NCBI GenBank assembly: GCA_963797475.1
Contig: CAWCPR010000001.1
Span: forward strand, 1 to 64,000
Length of the DNA stretch: 64,000 nt
Direction of reading: 5' to 3'
Source: CAWCPR01 sp963797475
GTDB taxonomy: Bacteria > Chloroflexota > Anaerolineae > Anaerolineales > UBA4823
Part shown: positions 5,806-15,105 of the stretch, piece after piece
Numbering within the stretch: the first letter of the stretch is position 1
Layout of the letters: every line of letters begins with the position of its first letter
The notes under the pieces: generated by a model
Database searches by the model: none
What the model saw: only the letters and a program-made list of their open reading frames with translations
Told to the model about the DNA's origin: nothing
Position numbers and translations under genes: made by a program

Positions 5806-8184
5806 ATGCCTGATCCAGAGGGCAGTGTCGCCGCCAATTTCCTCCCCAATAACCTGCCACTCCAACTCACCAGTTTCGTCGGGCGCGAGCGCGAGCTGGC
5901 CGAGGTCGCGCGCCTGCTGCTCACAACACGCCTGCTCACCCTGACCGGCGCCGGCGGCAGCGGCAAGACACGCCTGGCGCTGGAGGTCGCCTCCCAACTG
6001 CTGAAGGGCTTCCCGGGTGGCGCCTGGCTCGTTGAGCTGGCAGCGCTCTCCGACCCCGAGCTCGTCCCCCAGGTCACCGCCTCAACCTTCGGTGTGCGCG
6101 AGGCGCCTGGCCTTGACCTGACCGAGATGTTAGTCGATACGCTCAAGCCCAGGCATGTGCTGATCGTGCTCGACAACTGCGAGCACCTGATCGAGGCCTG
6201 CGCCCAGCTTGCCGAGAAGTTGCTGCGGGCCTGTCCCAGGCTACGCATTCTCGCAACCAGCCGCGAACCGCTCCGTATTGCCGGGGAGCTTATTTGGCTC
6301 GTGCCGGGCCTGTCCCTGCCCGATCTCGGGCAGCTGCGCCGGACCGAGAGCCTCCTGCGCTATGAGGCGGTTCAATTGTTCACCGAGCGGGCGAAGGCGG
6401 TCCTGCCCACATTTGAGGTTCGCGCGGATAACGCGGCCGCGCTTGCCCAGGTGTGTCGCAGGCTCGACGGTATGCCGCTCGCGATTGAGCTCGCCGCGGC
6501 GCGTGTACGGGTGCTCTCGGTGGAGCAGATTGCCAGCCGGCTGGATGATAGTCTCCGCCTGTTAGCCGGCGGCCACCGGACAGACCTGGAGCGACACCAG
6601 ACGCTCAAGGCGACCTTAGACTGGAGCCTCGATCTCTTATCGGAGAGAGAGCGGAGATCCTTCCGGCGGCTGGCGGTCTTCGCCGGCGGGTTTTCCCTGG
6701 AGGCTGCAGAAGCGGTATGCGCCGGCGAGGGTATTGAACAAGATGAAGTTCTGGACCGATTGACTGCGTTAGTCGACCGGTCGCTCCTTATCGTAGACAA
6801 GCAGCCGGGCCGGGCGCCGCGCTACCGGCTGCTCGAACCCATCCGCCAGTACAGCGAAGAGAAGCTGCGGTCTTCCGGTGAGGAGGCCATTGTGCACAAG
6901 CGCCACAGGGACTGGTATCTGGCACTGGCCCTGGCGGCCGACGCGAAGCTACGTGGTCCCGAGCAAGTGGTTTGGGTGGACCGGCTGGAGACCGAGCATG
7001 ATAACCTGCGAGCGGCGCTCGCCTGGAGCCAGCAAGAGCCGGAGGGGGTGGAGCCAGGGCTGCAGCTGGCCACCTCACTCTATTTATTCTGGCAGATGCG
7101 CGGCTATCTCAGCGAGGGGCGAAGATGGCTAGAGATTATGCTTTTCAGAGGCAGCCAGGCGCCGGCCGCGCTGCGGGCACGCGCGCTCAGCGCCGCAGGC
7201 TTGCTGGCCATCATTTCGGGCGACTTTGCGCAGGCCCGGGCTTTCTGGGAGCAGTCCCTCGCAATTTACCAGGATCAGGCTGATACCGGCCGGATTGGCT
7301 TGGTGCTCATGTATCTCGCCTATCTGGCCCAGCATGAGCGTGACTTTTCCCATGCGGCGAGCCTCGCCGGGCAAAGCTTGAGCTTACAGCGCGCTGCGGA
7401 GGACCCATGGGGCATCTCCGGTTCACTCTCCTGCCTGGCGGATATCGTCTTTATTCAAGGCGATGTCACCCGGGCATACACATTGCTGGAGGAAGCCGTC
7501 GCGTTAGCCCGGTCGGTGGGTAATTGGTGGAGTCTCGGCCGGAGGCTGGTGCGCCTGGGGCAGGTTGCCCAGGCGCAGGGTAACCTGGAGCGCGCCCAGG
7601 CGTCGATCCAGGAGGGCCTGGCCACCTGCAAGAAGGCTGGCGACTATTGGGGCGTTATCAAGGCGCTGGTCGGATCGGCCGGGGTAGCCGTCCACCGCAG
7701 CGAGCCGGAGCGAGCAGCCAGGCTGCTGGGCGCAGTGGAAACGCGGCGGAACACCATCGGCGCCATGCTAGAGGTTGTTGACCAATTGGAATATAGCCGC
7801 AACATTACCGCCGCGCAGGCCGCGCTCACCACGCAGCAATTCGCCCAAGCATGGGAACAGGGCCAGGCGATGTCGCTGGAAGATGCCATCACTTATGCCC
7901 AGGAGAAAGTGGAGCCCCTTCACAAGGGGCCAATCCCACCCGGTACCCCATCCCGGCCGCCTGCCCCGTTTGAATCCACCGGTTTGACCCTCCGCGAGAT
8001 CGAAGTGTTACGGCTCATCGCCAGTGGCAAGAGCAACCAGCAGATCTCCGAAGAGCTCGTCCTGAGCATCCGCACGGTCGAACGGCATATCTCCAATATC
8101 TACGCGAAGATCGGCGTATATGGCAGCACCGCCAGAGCCGCCGCTACGGCTTACGCTTTCAGTCACGGCCTGGCGCAGGCCTGA
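5806..8184 (+). CDS. LuxR-family transcriptional regulator with NB-ARC/AAA ATPase domain
   Basis: A large signal-transducing regulator of 792 residues. From ATG 5806 (GAGG eight bases upstream; a TTG at 5782 is an alternative) the order is: ATPase with Walker A GAGGSGKT (48-55) and Walker B LIVLDN (119-124), winged-helix-like region, a long tetratricopeptide-like helical region (about 370-690), and a C-terminal LuxR helix-turn-helix (about 727-785: LTLREIEVLRLIASGKSNQQ followed by TVERHISNIYAKIG). This is the MalT/AfsR-like STAND design in which an inducer releases the ATPase for DNA binding. The likely target is the neighbouring gene at 8425, but this is only positional. Confidence 0.9.
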   Translation: MPDPEGSVAANFLPNNLPLQLTSFVGRERELAEVARLLLTTRLLTLTGAGGSGKTRLALEVASQLLKGFPGGAWLVELAALSDPELVPQVTASTFGVREAPGLDLTEMLVDTLKPRHVLIVLDNCEHLIEACAQLAEKLLRACPRLRILATSREPLRIAGELIWLVPGLSLPDLGQLRRTESLLRYEAVQLFTERAKAVLPTFEVRADNAAALAQVCRRLDGMPLAIELAAARVRVLSVEQIASRLDDSLRLLAGGHRTDLERHQTLKATLDWSLDLLSERERRSFRRLAVFAGGFSLEAAEAVCAGEGIEQDEVLDRLTALVDRSLLIVDKQPGRAPRYRLLEPIRQYSEEKLRSSGEEAIVHKRHRDWYLALALAADAKLRGPEQVVWVDRLETEHDNLRAALAWSQQEPEGVEPGLQLATSLYLFWQMRGYLSEGRRWLEIMLFRGSQAPAALRARALSAAGLLAIISGDFAQARAFWEQSLAIYQDQADTGRIGLVLMYLAYLAQHERDFSHAASLAGQSLSLQRAAEDPWGISGSLSCLADIVFIQGDVTRAYTLLEEAVALARSVGNWWSLGRRLVRLGQVAQAQGNLERAQASIQEGLATCKKAGDYWGVIKALVGSAGVAVHRSEPERAARLLGAVETRRNTIGAMLEVVDQLEYSRNITAAQAALTTQQFAQAWEQGQAMSLEDAITYAQEKVEPLHKGPIPPGTPSRPPAPFESTGLTLREIEVLRLIASGKSNQQISEELVLSIRTVERHISNIYAKIGVYGSTARAAATAYAFSHGLAQA

Positions 8185-8424
8185 CGGTTCTCCCCTCCCT
8201 CCACCGGCTACGTGCCGGCCGCCAACCGAAACTACGTGTTTTGACCTCCCAAGATGGGTAGCCGCACGCATGACAGCGGCTGCCTTTTCGTCTATCCTGT
8301 CTATTGCCTGATGGCACGCTTAAAGGTGAATGGTCATCGCCTGTGATGAGATCGTTTTCTGATCCAAAGTGAAAAGAATGTCGTGGTTCGTGAGATTCTG
8401 TCAATTTAGGTGAAAGGAGATATT

Positions 8425-9762
8425 GTGATAGATACTCAAGTACAACCGAATGGAAGCAGAAAAAGAAAGGGGATAATAGCGCTTGCCGTACCTGTCCTGG
8501 TAGTGGTCCTGATCGTCGGGATGATTGGCTCAGCCTTGAATCCTGTCGTTGCAGCCGCTTCAACCAGCCCAGACTCGGTCGTCCACTGGAACATCATTGC
8601 AGTGAACACATCGATTACCATCGGAAAGCAAAGCATCCCGCAATCGCAGATGTATCTGGCGCGGGTACAGGCAGCGGTCTATAACGCCGTCGTAGCGATT
8701 GAGGGCCGCTACCAGCCGTACAAGTCGAGCCTGGCGCAGCGGCCGGGAGCCTCCGTCGATGCAGCCGTCGCGGCGGCCGCTCACGCCGTACTGGTTCACG
8801 ACTTTCCGTCTCAGCAGGCGAATCTGGACGAAGAGTATGCCGCGGCTTTAGAGGGTATCCCTGACGGAGATGCGAAAAACGCCGGCATCCAGGTTGGCGA
8901 GGCGGCTGCCGGCGAGCTGTTGGCCCTGCGAGAAGGGGATGGCCTGGAAGCAGATATTGGGTTCGTGATGCCACAGCCCGCTCCTGGCGTCTGGCAGTTG
9001 CCCCCAGGTGTCGCTCCTCTCACGCCGTGGGTTTCACAGATGCGGCCGTACCTGATGGATAGCCCTGACCAGTTTCGCCCTGGCCCACCGCCTGAGCTGG
9101 ACAGCCGCGCCTGGGCAAAGGAATATGAGGAGGTGCGGCTCATAGGCCGGAAAGATAGCGCATACCGGACCGCAGAGCAGACCGACATCGCCTTCTTCTG
9201 GACGATGAACGATATCTTGATGTACAACATCGCCTTCCAGAAAATTGCACTGGACCCGGAACGGGGATTGGATGCTGTCGAGGCGGCCCGGCTGTTTGCG
9301 ATCGGCAACCTGGTCGGCGCCGATGCGTTGATCGCCTGCTTCGACGCCAAGTACCATTACCTCTTCTGGCGGCCTGTTTTTTCCATCCCAGGCGGGGAGA
9401 CCGATGGCAACCCCGGCACAATTCCCGATCCAACCTGGCTGCCCCTGGTAGGTACGCCTCCCCATCCCGAATACCCGTCGGCGCACTCCTGCCATACAGC
9501 AGCCATGGCTGAGAGTTTAGCCACCTTCTTTGGAACACAACGCATCAATTTGGATTTAAACAGCACCGTGCCAGGCCTGATCCAGCCAACCCGCCACTAC
9601 CAATCTAGGCGCGATCTGGTGCAGGAGATCATCGATGCGCGCGTATGGAGCGGCATCCACTACCGGGAATCGGATGTCAAAGGCACAATTCTGGGCCGCA
9701 AGGTGGCCCATTGGGCGTTGCGGCGCTATTTCTTACCAACACCAGCGAAAAGAGCAGAGTAA
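8425..9762 (+). CDS. Vanadium haloperoxidase / PAP2-superfamily protein, membrane-anchored
   Basis: A 445-residue exported protein. AAGGAGA places the start at GTG 8425. A single hydrophobic segment (residues about 17-40) serves as signal or anchor. The acid-phosphatase/vanadium-haloperoxidase motifs are in order: KYHYLFWRP (K and R ligands), HPEYPSAHSCHTAA (P-S-x-H) and ARVWSGIHYRESDVKG (R and the H that forms the vanadate bond or phospho-histidine). Such secreted enzymes in bacteria are usually phosphatases or haloperoxidases; the sequence alone does not tell which. It lies 23 bases ahead of the next gene and is likely co-transcribed with it. Confidence 0.85.
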   Translation: MIDTQVQPNGSRKRKGIIALAVPVLVVVLIVGMIGSALNPVVAAASTSPDSVVHWNIIAVNTSITIGKQSIPQSQMYLARVQAAVYNAVVAIEGRYQPYKSSLAQRPGASVDAAVAAAAHAVLVHDFPSQQANLDEEYAAALEGIPDGDAKNAGIQVGEAAAGELLALREGDGLEADIGFVMPQPAPGVWQLPPGVAPLTPWVSQMRPYLMDSPDQFRPGPPPELDSRAWAKEYEEVRLIGRKDSAYRTAEQTDIAFFWTMNDILMYNIAFQKIALDPERGLDAVEAARLFAIGNLVGADALIACFDAKYHYLFWRPVFSIPGGETDGNPGTIPDPTWLPLVGTPPHPEYPSAHSCHTAAMAESLATFFGTQRINLDLNSTVPGLIQPTRHYQSRRDLVQEIIDARVWSGIHYRESDVKGTILGRKVAHWALRRYFLPTPAKRAE

Positions 9763-9784
9763 AGATAAGAAAGGAATGAATCTC

Positions 9785-10732
9785 ATGGCAACAGACATAA
9801 TTATTACCCTCGAGCGTCTGAACTGCTTTCGCGAGAGCGATCGAAGAGGGCATTCGGAACCCTATATCTGGCCAGTGTTGCTGCGGATCGACCGGGATAC
9901 CCTGGCAACCCCGCCCGGCGTGGCTTCCAACCCCCCGCTGACTGGGAATGCACGCCAAGTGATCAAGAAGGATATGCGCGCTGGGCAGTCGGCGGATATA
10001 TCCCCTGGGGTGGGGTTACTCCGCCTGCGGGTCGAAAACACTCAGGACCTCAACGGGCTTATTCTCGTCGTCGCACTTTTAGAAGAGGACGAAACCCCCA
10101 AAAAGGCGTTACAGGCCGGCTTCCTAGTATTCTTCAGCGAGCTGTGTGCAGCGGTTGGCGAAAATCTCTTTGCCTTGAAATTCGGGAGTGAGGAGGAAAA
10201 AGAGGCGATAAAAGCTGCCATCAAGGCTCGCGTCCAAAATAAAGTTGAGTCTACCATCGAAGATAACCTGACGGGCTGGCAAAAAGCCGAGGTCCTGTCC
10301 GGTCTTCTGAATATGGATGACTTTATTGACAGCGCTACTATCGATTTCTCCGATAACATCGTCCCGCAGTCCTTTTCGATGGCTTTTACACACGGTACGT
10401 CCGATGCTTACGAAATCCAGGGCAATCTCCAGCTGCGACCCGTACTCGTGGATCGCTGCCAGGCGGAAGTAAACGCGGTGAATGAAGCTCAAATCCTGGT
10501 CAATAGCGTTAATGCCGAAATTGCAGAGCTTCAGAAAGCGTTAAAAACGGCCCCCCCGAATGAAAAGCCCGGCATCCTTGACCTAATCCAGCAGCTGCGG
10601 GATGAGGATTTACCCATCGCCCAGGGCGAGCTCGATAAAGCCCGCACAGCCCTTTCTAATTGCCGTTCACGCGTCCCCCCGTTTTTTCCCGATACGGCGA
10701 ATCCAGAGCCGGCTGAAGTGGTCCTGGTTTGA
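9785..10732 (+). CDS. Unknown protein with C-terminal coiled coil, downstream of VHPO gene
   Basis: A 315-residue protein, start ATG 9785 with AGGA nine bases upstream. No signal peptide or membrane segment. The N-terminal half (LERLNCFRESDRRGHSEPYI, then WPVLLRIDRDTL) looks like a beta-rich domain; residues about 235-300 (NAVNEAQILVNSVNAEIAEL and the following DLPIAQGELDKARTAL) have strong coiled-coil character. I recognise no family. Position right behind the haloperoxidase-like gene suggests a shared transcript. Confidence 0.75.
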   Translation: MATDIIITLERLNCFRESDRRGHSEPYIWPVLLRIDRDTLATPPGVASNPPLTGNARQVIKKDMRAGQSADISPGVGLLRLRVENTQDLNGLILVVALLEEDETPKKALQAGFLVFFSELCAAVGENLFALKFGSEEEKEAIKAAIKARVQNKVESTIEDNLTGWQKAEVLSGLLNMDDFIDSATIDFSDNIVPQSFSMAFTHGTSDAYEIQGNLQLRPVLVDRCQAEVNAVNEAQILVNSVNAEIAELQKALKTAPPNEKPGILDLIQQLRDEDLPIAQGELDKARTALSNCRSRVPPFFPDTANPEPAEVVLV

Positions 10733-10811
10733 ATGCATCGCGCCAGTTTATCGGTTACCACCGATCAAGTTTTATTAGGTCGTTCCGCCACGCTTAACTG
10801 GCGGGTGATCG

Positions 10812-10964
10812 GAGGAGATCGCTCAGCGCACCAGCCAGGCGGTCTTCGGCGATCCCAACGCGGCCGAACAGGTACCGCCCGGACGCAATCGCTTCTTCGA
10901 CCCTGGCGTAGAGGCCAAATGGGCGCTCGAACGCTACTTCCTGCCAATTAAGGTCGATAGGTGA
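10812..10964 (+). pseudogene. Coding relic of unknown origin
   Basis: A stop-bounded segment that reads EEIAQRTSQAVFGDPNAAEQ and ends VEAKWALERYFLP-IKVDR. The WALERYFLP end resembles the WALRRYFLP end of the haloperoxidase-like protein one kilobase upstream (stop 9762), so it could be the tail of a related gene. There is no start codon or ribosome site of its own. The 78 bases before it (10733-10811) contain no recognisable gene. Confidence 0.35.
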
Positions 10965-11079
10965 CAGCCTGAGGATTCCGGGTTGGAGAGCCTGTCGTTA
11001 CCCTATCAACGGTTCTTTAGAAATACGGATAATAATATACTCTTTTTGATAATATTTCAAAACAGAAAGGCGAAAAACT

Positions 11080-11966
11080 ATGATCAGAAGAATTCAGTAT
11101 TAATACTGCTCGCAGCCGTTTTGATCGCGGTGATGCCCGTCAAGGCTGGCGTAAACTCCGGGGAGCTATATGCTACGGATAACAATTCAATTCGAATATA
11201 TGCGCCCGACGGAACGGTGCGTGTTTTTGCTTCCGGCGTGCTGCGCCCTCGCGGTTTAGCCTTCGATGGCTACGGGAATCTTTTCGTCGCTACGCTCGAC
11301 ACAGCAACTCTGTTTGATGACCTAGGACAGATTCTCAAATTCGCTCCGGATGGGACAGTCACGGTCTTCGCCACCGGCCTGGACTCCCCTTCAGGACTGG
11401 CCTTCGATGGGGCAGGGAATCTTTACGTCACCAGCAGCCATATTCGCATCGGGGGGAGCGGAAGAGTGACGAAAATCACGTCGAGTGGAACGGTGAGCAC
11501 GTTCGCCGTATTGAACGGTAAATCTAATACGAATGTCCATCAGAATTTTAGCATTGCCTTTAACACAGGAAATAATGTCTTTGTGTCTGACAACCAACAG
11601 CAAGCGATCTTCATGAAAACATCAGATAGCCAACCCAACCCTCCTCCGAAAATCAGCACATTCGCCTCTCTTCCGCATCCCATTGGTCTGGCTTTTGACT
11701 CAGCGGGCAATTTATACGCGAGCGACCCAGGTCCAGTCGTTGATCCACCTACACCGGGGAACATCACTAAAATCGCCCCCGATGGAGTACAAACTCTCAT
11801 CGCTACCGGACTGGGAGACCTGCGTGGCCTGGCTTTCGACTTCGATGGCAATCTTTTTGTAGCAGGTCACGGCGACAACGTAATCTACAAAATAACCCCT
11901 AATGGATCAGTGAGTATTTTCGCTACCGGGCTCGATATCCCGCAATATCTTGCTGTGAAGCCTTAG
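11080..11966 (+). CDS. Exported NHL-repeat protein, probable frameshift in signal peptide
   Basis: About 295 residues of NHL-type propeller: the motif GLAFD(G/S)xGNL(Y/F)V occurs five or more times (LRPRGLAFDGYGNLFVATLD, SGLAFDGAGNLYVTS and others). The body is intact to the stop at 11964-11966. The natural start appears to be ATG 11080, with AAAGG upstream, but in this frame only MIRRIQY is read before TAA 11101. The signal peptide core NSVLILLAAVLIAVMPVKAG is in the next frame, so one base seems to be missing within AGAAG at about 11086-11090. It is either a pseudogene or a sequencing error. Confidence 0.72.
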
Positions 11967-11995
11967 TTCTCTCCGCATAAAAGATGGAGCGGGTT

Positions 11996-12216
11996 CTAGT
12001 AGGCACACGGGCTGAGGTCTACCCAATGCATGCAGCCGACTATCTCTAGCGCCCGCTCAACTCCCGCTTCCGGCAGCTTTTGACACCCAGCGTTGGGCGC
12101 TCCATCCGTGCTCAACTCGATCCACCCATTCCGGTCGGTGCGCAGCATTGTGTAGCCTTGCAGCGCCTCCAGCGTCTCGGGCGAGGGCAGACCCGTACCC
12201 TCTCCGGAGGGTTCTG
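11996..12216 (-). pseudogene. Relic of a ComEC/Rec2-like C-terminus
   Basis: On the minus strand the frame reads GLPSPETLEALQGYTMLRTD and RNGWIELSTDG. That is the pattern of the end of the metallo-beta-lactamase domain of ComEC/Rec2-type DNA-uptake proteins. Everything upstream is gone and the fragment ends at the edge of the palindromic element at 12223. No start codon; not functional. Confidence 0.4.
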
Positions 12217-12222
12217 CAGCGC

Positions 12223-12541
12223 GTAGTTGGGTTTCGGGGTATCGGAGATCCTACTTTGGCGGAAAGCCTGGTCACCCCGAACCCAACCTGTTGTTATAAT
12301 TAGCTCAGACGCCCTTACCCGGTCGAGGCAGCCGTCGTCCTCCCCGATCATCTGCATGGCCTTTGGAGTTTGCCGGAAAACGACTGCGATGATCCGGCAC
12401 GTTGGAGGTTGATCAAGAGCTATTTCAACTGTCGTTGGCAGGGCGCAAATGCTGGTTGCAGGGCTGGATTAAAAGTTGGGTTTCGGGGCATGGGGAGAGG
12501 CGAGTTTGTCAGCAGTCTGAATGCCCCGAAACCCAACCTAC
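12223..12541 (+). mobile_element. REP-like element with RAYT relic (copy 3)
   Basis: It opens with GTAGTTGGGTTTCGGGG and closes with CCCCGAAACCCAACCTAC. The interior carries the same transposase piece as copies 1 and 2, including WRLIKSYFNCRWQGA, which corresponds to the family segment after the HUH motif. The right end lies 18 bases before the start codon of the second SnoaL gene. Confidence 0.75.
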
Positions 12542-12559
12542 GCGCTTTGTGGAGGATCT

Positions 12560-12946
12560 ATGAACAACCCATTGGAAGAGAACAAGAGAATCGTACGCGA
12601 ATGGCATGACATCGCCCTTAACCAACGCAAGCCCGAAGAAGCGGTTGCCAAATATCTTGGACCGCACTACCGGCAGCACAATCCCGGCGCAGCCGATGGT
12701 CCCGAACCTTTTATTGGGTTTGTGAAACGGTTCGCGCAAACCTATCCAGATTTTCGCCTGGAATCAAAAAGGATCATCGCGGAAGGCAATTACGTGGTCC
12801 TGCATAGTCACTTGATCCCCAAACCCGGCGACCGCGGTACGGCGGTCGTGGATAGCTTCCGTCTTGAAAATGGCAAGATCGTTGAACACTGGGATGTCGT
12901 GCAAGAAGTCCCCGAAACGCCAGCGAACAACAACACGATGTTTTAG
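12560..12946 (+). CDS. SnoaL-like (NTF2 fold) protein, copy 2
   Basis: A 128-residue protein differing from copy 1 (2890-3276) at only a few positions (for example FRLESKRI for FRVELKRI and VDSFRLEN for VDIFRLEN). GGAGG precedes the ATG by seven bases and is shared with copy 1; homology to copy 1 begins at about 12545, just past the mobile element. Two bases separate it from the cupin gene, so both are translated from one message. The pairing of a SnoaL-like and a cupin protein suggests action on one small hydrophobic substrate, but no pathway is apparent. Confidence 0.88.
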   Translation: MNNPLEENKRIVREWHDIALNQRKPEEAVAKYLGPHYRQHNPGAADGPEPFIGFVKRFAQTYPDFRLESKRIIAEGNYVVLHSHLIPKPGDRGTAVVDSFRLENGKIVEHWDVVQEVPETPANNNTMF

Positions 12947-12948
12947 CA

Positions 12949-13395
12949 ATGACCGATTATTTGCAACCCGTCGTCATTCCACCAGACTCAGGCAAGGTAT
13001 TGAACTTCTTAGGCGTTACGCACAAGCTTACGCGTCAGCATACTGGTGGTGCATATTACCTTTTTGAGTTTGAGCTCGATCCCGAAAGCGGAAACAGGCT
13101 TCATGTGCATCGTTACGAAGACGAAGTAGTTTATGTTTTGGAAGGTGCGATCCAGATCAGAGTGGGCAACGAAATACTACAGACTGTCGGTGGCGGTGTG
13201 GCGCACTTACCAAAGAGTATTCCCCATGCGCTCTACAATCCCTTGAAGACACCATCAAGATATTTGACGATAGCAATACCTGGCGGCATGGAGAACTTTT
13301 TTGATGAACTCGGCGTCGCACAGGAAACCGGCACTCTCGATGATGCCATGCACAAGAGAATATCTCGAAAGTATGGAATAGAATGGTTGGAGTAG
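12949..13395 (+). CDS. Cupin-domain protein
   Basis: A 148-residue single-domain cupin. The first metal motif is seen at RLHVHRYEDEVVYVLEG (residues about 47-65) and the second at VAHLPKSIPHALYNP (about 84-98), giving two His and a Glu plus a final His as possible metal ligands. The start ATG follows the SnoaL stop by two bases. Deletion of 340 bases removed nearly all of this gene from the other cassette (relic at 3278-3385). Role unknown: enzyme or small-molecule sensor. Confidence 0.87.
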   Translation: MTDYLQPVVIPPDSGKVLNFLGVTHKLTRQHTGGAYYLFEFELDPESGNRLHVHRYEDEVVYVLEGAIQIRVGNEILQTVGGGVAHLPKSIPHALYNPLKTPSRYLTIAIPGGMENFFDELGVAQETGTLDDAMHKRISRKYGIEWLE

Positions 13396-13407
13396 TCCGT
13401 AGAATAA

Positions 13408-13476
13408 ATGTTGGGTTTCGGGGCATGGAAAGAAACGATTTTGTCAGCAGTCTGAATGCCCCGAGACCCAACCTAC
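13408..13476 (+). repeat. Short palindromic REP-like element (copy 2 of short form)
   Basis: GTTGGGTTTCGGGGCATGG and CCCGAGACCCAACCTAC form the two arms. It follows the cupin stop at the same distance as the element at 3398-3466 follows the cupin relic. Confidence 0.8.
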
Positions 13477-13580
13477 GCGCTCTGCGCGTTTTTCAGGTAT
13501 TTCTCTAGATCAACCACTGACAAGGTAGCGAGCGTTGATGGAAAATAGATACTCACCGTAAGCGGTGTCAGGAGGTGAAG

Positions 13581-14135
13581 GTGGGTCGTGAATCCAGCTA
13601 TTTCACGCTGAGCCTGGAGTCACTCAGGGCCCTGGGGAGCTGGGCTGCGGACTGCGCTGAAAGGGCGCTGCCGATCTATGAGGCTTTTACTGATTCAGAC
13701 TCACGGCCTCGCGCCGCGATTGAAGGCATCCGGGTGTTTGCCGCTGGAGGAAAACGCACGGCTCAGTTGCGTTCTCTTGCCTTGTCGGCGTTTTCCGCGG
13801 CACGCGAGGCAGGCGATCCCGCTGCTGCTGCAGCCGCTCGCGCCGCCGGCCTGGCTGCGTCGAGCGCTTACACACATCCCTTGGCAGATGTCCACCAAAC
13901 AAAGCACGTTCTCGGTCCCGCGGCCTATGCTGCACTGGCGCTTGAGCTGGACCACGGCGGCGATCCAAACATCGCTGATGGCGAGATTCGCTGGGCACTC
14001 GAACACGTCACCTCTGAAGTGGGCGAAGTCTTGCTGCAGATGCCCGCACGTCAAGCGGGAAACAGCCGCTTGGACAAGATCCTGTATAATCTGGACGCGG
14101 GCATCCGCAGCCGGACCCTGCCGCCAGACTCCTGA
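13581..14135 (+). CDS. Imm-5-like putative immunity protein (orphan)
   Basis: A 184-residue alpha-helical protein; AGGAGG sets the start at GTG 13581. The pattern SLESLRALGSWAADCAERAL, then SRPRAAIEGIRVFAAGGKRT, alanine-rich helices, and YTHPLADVHQTKHVLGPAAY is that of the family annotated as putative immunity protein (sometimes misnamed exonuclease SbcC). In polymorphic toxin systems such proteins neutralise a cognate toxin. No toxin gene is nearby, so it is an orphan and may guard against toxins from neighbours. Confidence 0.72.
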   Translation: MGRESSYFTLSLESLRALGSWAADCAERALPIYEAFTDSDSRPRAAIEGIRVFAAGGKRTAQLRSLALSAFSAAREAGDPAAAAAARAAGLAASSAYTHPLADVHQTKHVLGPAAYAALALELDHGGDPNIADGEIRWALEHVTSEVGEVLLQMPARQAGNSRLDKILYNLDAGIRSRTLPPDS

Positions 14136-14190
14136 CATCAAAACCGAAAGCGACAACGCTTCGAGTTGCGGGTCATTTTAAGCGCTGGAG

Positions 14191-14374
14191 CGATTTGGAG
14201 TTTGCTGGAAAACGACTGCGATGATCCGGCGCGTGGGAGGTGGATCGAGAGCTGCTTCACCCGTCGTTGGCAGGGCGCAAAAAAGATTCCATCCAGTGAT
14301 TCGCGCCGGCTGAAAGAGGAGCGAGCGGTCTGGCAGCTTTGTCAGCAGGCTGAATGCCCCGAAACCCAACCTAC
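14191..14374 (+). mobile_element. RAYT relic with REP right end (copy 4, with extra transposase sequence)
   Basis: It lacks the left palindrome and begins inside the transposase (WSLLENDCDDPARGRWIESC). It keeps more of the transposase than the other copies: SRRLKEERAVWQ corresponds to the family segment that precedes WQRRFWEH. It ends with CCCCGAAACCCAACCTAC. This confirms that the internal sequence of this repeat family really derives from a RAYT gene. Confidence 0.7.
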
Positions 14375-14470
14375 GCGCTCGAAGAACTCTGTTCCGTTAG
14401 AAAAACCAGATGGCACATAACACAGCGTGCGCCCGACAGGTGGGATTCGCATTTATCACAAGGAAATCAT

Positions 14471-14620
14471 ATGGCACTTGAGTGGATATATTCTTTGGAA
14501 AACGTAGACTGGGAAGAACTCTACCGAAAACTTGGCTTCAAACGTATGGCAACCGCAATGGTAATATTTAAGAACCAGGCTCAGGCTCTTGAGAATGGAT
14601 TACTTGTTAATGAACCATAA
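14471..14620 (+). pseudogene. GNAT acetyltransferase with large internal deletion
   Basis: A 49-residue ORF with a good start (AAGGAAATCAT before ATG). Its first half (YSLENVDWEELYR) is the N-terminus of a small GNAT N-acetyltransferase and its second half (KLGFKRMATAMVIFKNQAQA, then LENGLLVNEP) is the C-terminus. The central 80 or so residues, which bind acetyl-CoA, are gone in frame. It can still be translated but cannot be an acetyltransferase. Confidence 0.6.
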
Positions 14621-14777
14621 TCTATCTGATTCAATTAAAAACTCCCAACAAAGCGTGCAAATAACGCCGGAGATTCTGCGGCATTTTCAGGCTTTTCTCT
14701 GGCTTCGAGTTTTCCCTGCTTCCAAACAGAGTCAGCGTCCCGCCCCGCCGCCGGTTACGCCAGCCGTCAGGCGGACC

Positions 14778-14999
14778 ACGCATTATGATGAAGCGTTTGC
14801 AACACGCCTCAAACCGAGTGCGGAGTTGTGGTCGATTCTCGAAGTGGTGTGTCACTTATACGATGAAGAGCGCGAAGATTTTCGAGAACACCTGGATTTC
14901 ATTCTTCACCGCCAAAATGAAGAATGGCATCGGATTGACACCCAAGGTTGGGTAACACAACGAAAATATAACCAGCAGAACTTCACCGAAATGCAGTAA
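14778..14999 (+). pseudogene. DinB-family gene fragment
   Basis: It reads THYDEAFATRLKPSAELWSI and LEVVCHLYDEEREDFREHLD, then TQGWVTQRKYNQQNFTEM, followed by TAA. This is the N-terminal half of a DinB-like four-helix metal-binding protein, with the first metal histidine (CHLYDEE). The C-terminal helices with the other ligands are absent. The sequence in front of it (from about 14589) is not family-like, so both ends are truncated. Confidence 0.6.
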
Positions 15000-15069
15000 A
15001 AAATTCTTTGTCGAACGTGAAAAATCATTTGGTTGAGCGTAACCTTAATCTCACTGAAAAGATTCCCCC

Positions 15070-15098
15070 TTGCTTTTGTGTACATCTGTGCATATAAT
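15070..15098 (+). promoter_or_regulatory. brnTA promoter
   Basis: A -35-like TTGCTT (15070-15075) and a TATAAT -10 box (15093-15098) with a 17-base spacer. The inverted pair TACAT (15081-15085) and ATGTA (15097-15101) straddles the -10 box and may be the antitoxin operator. The toxin GTG is seven bases downstream of the -10 box. Confidence 0.6.
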
Positions 15099-15105
15099 GT
15101 AAATA

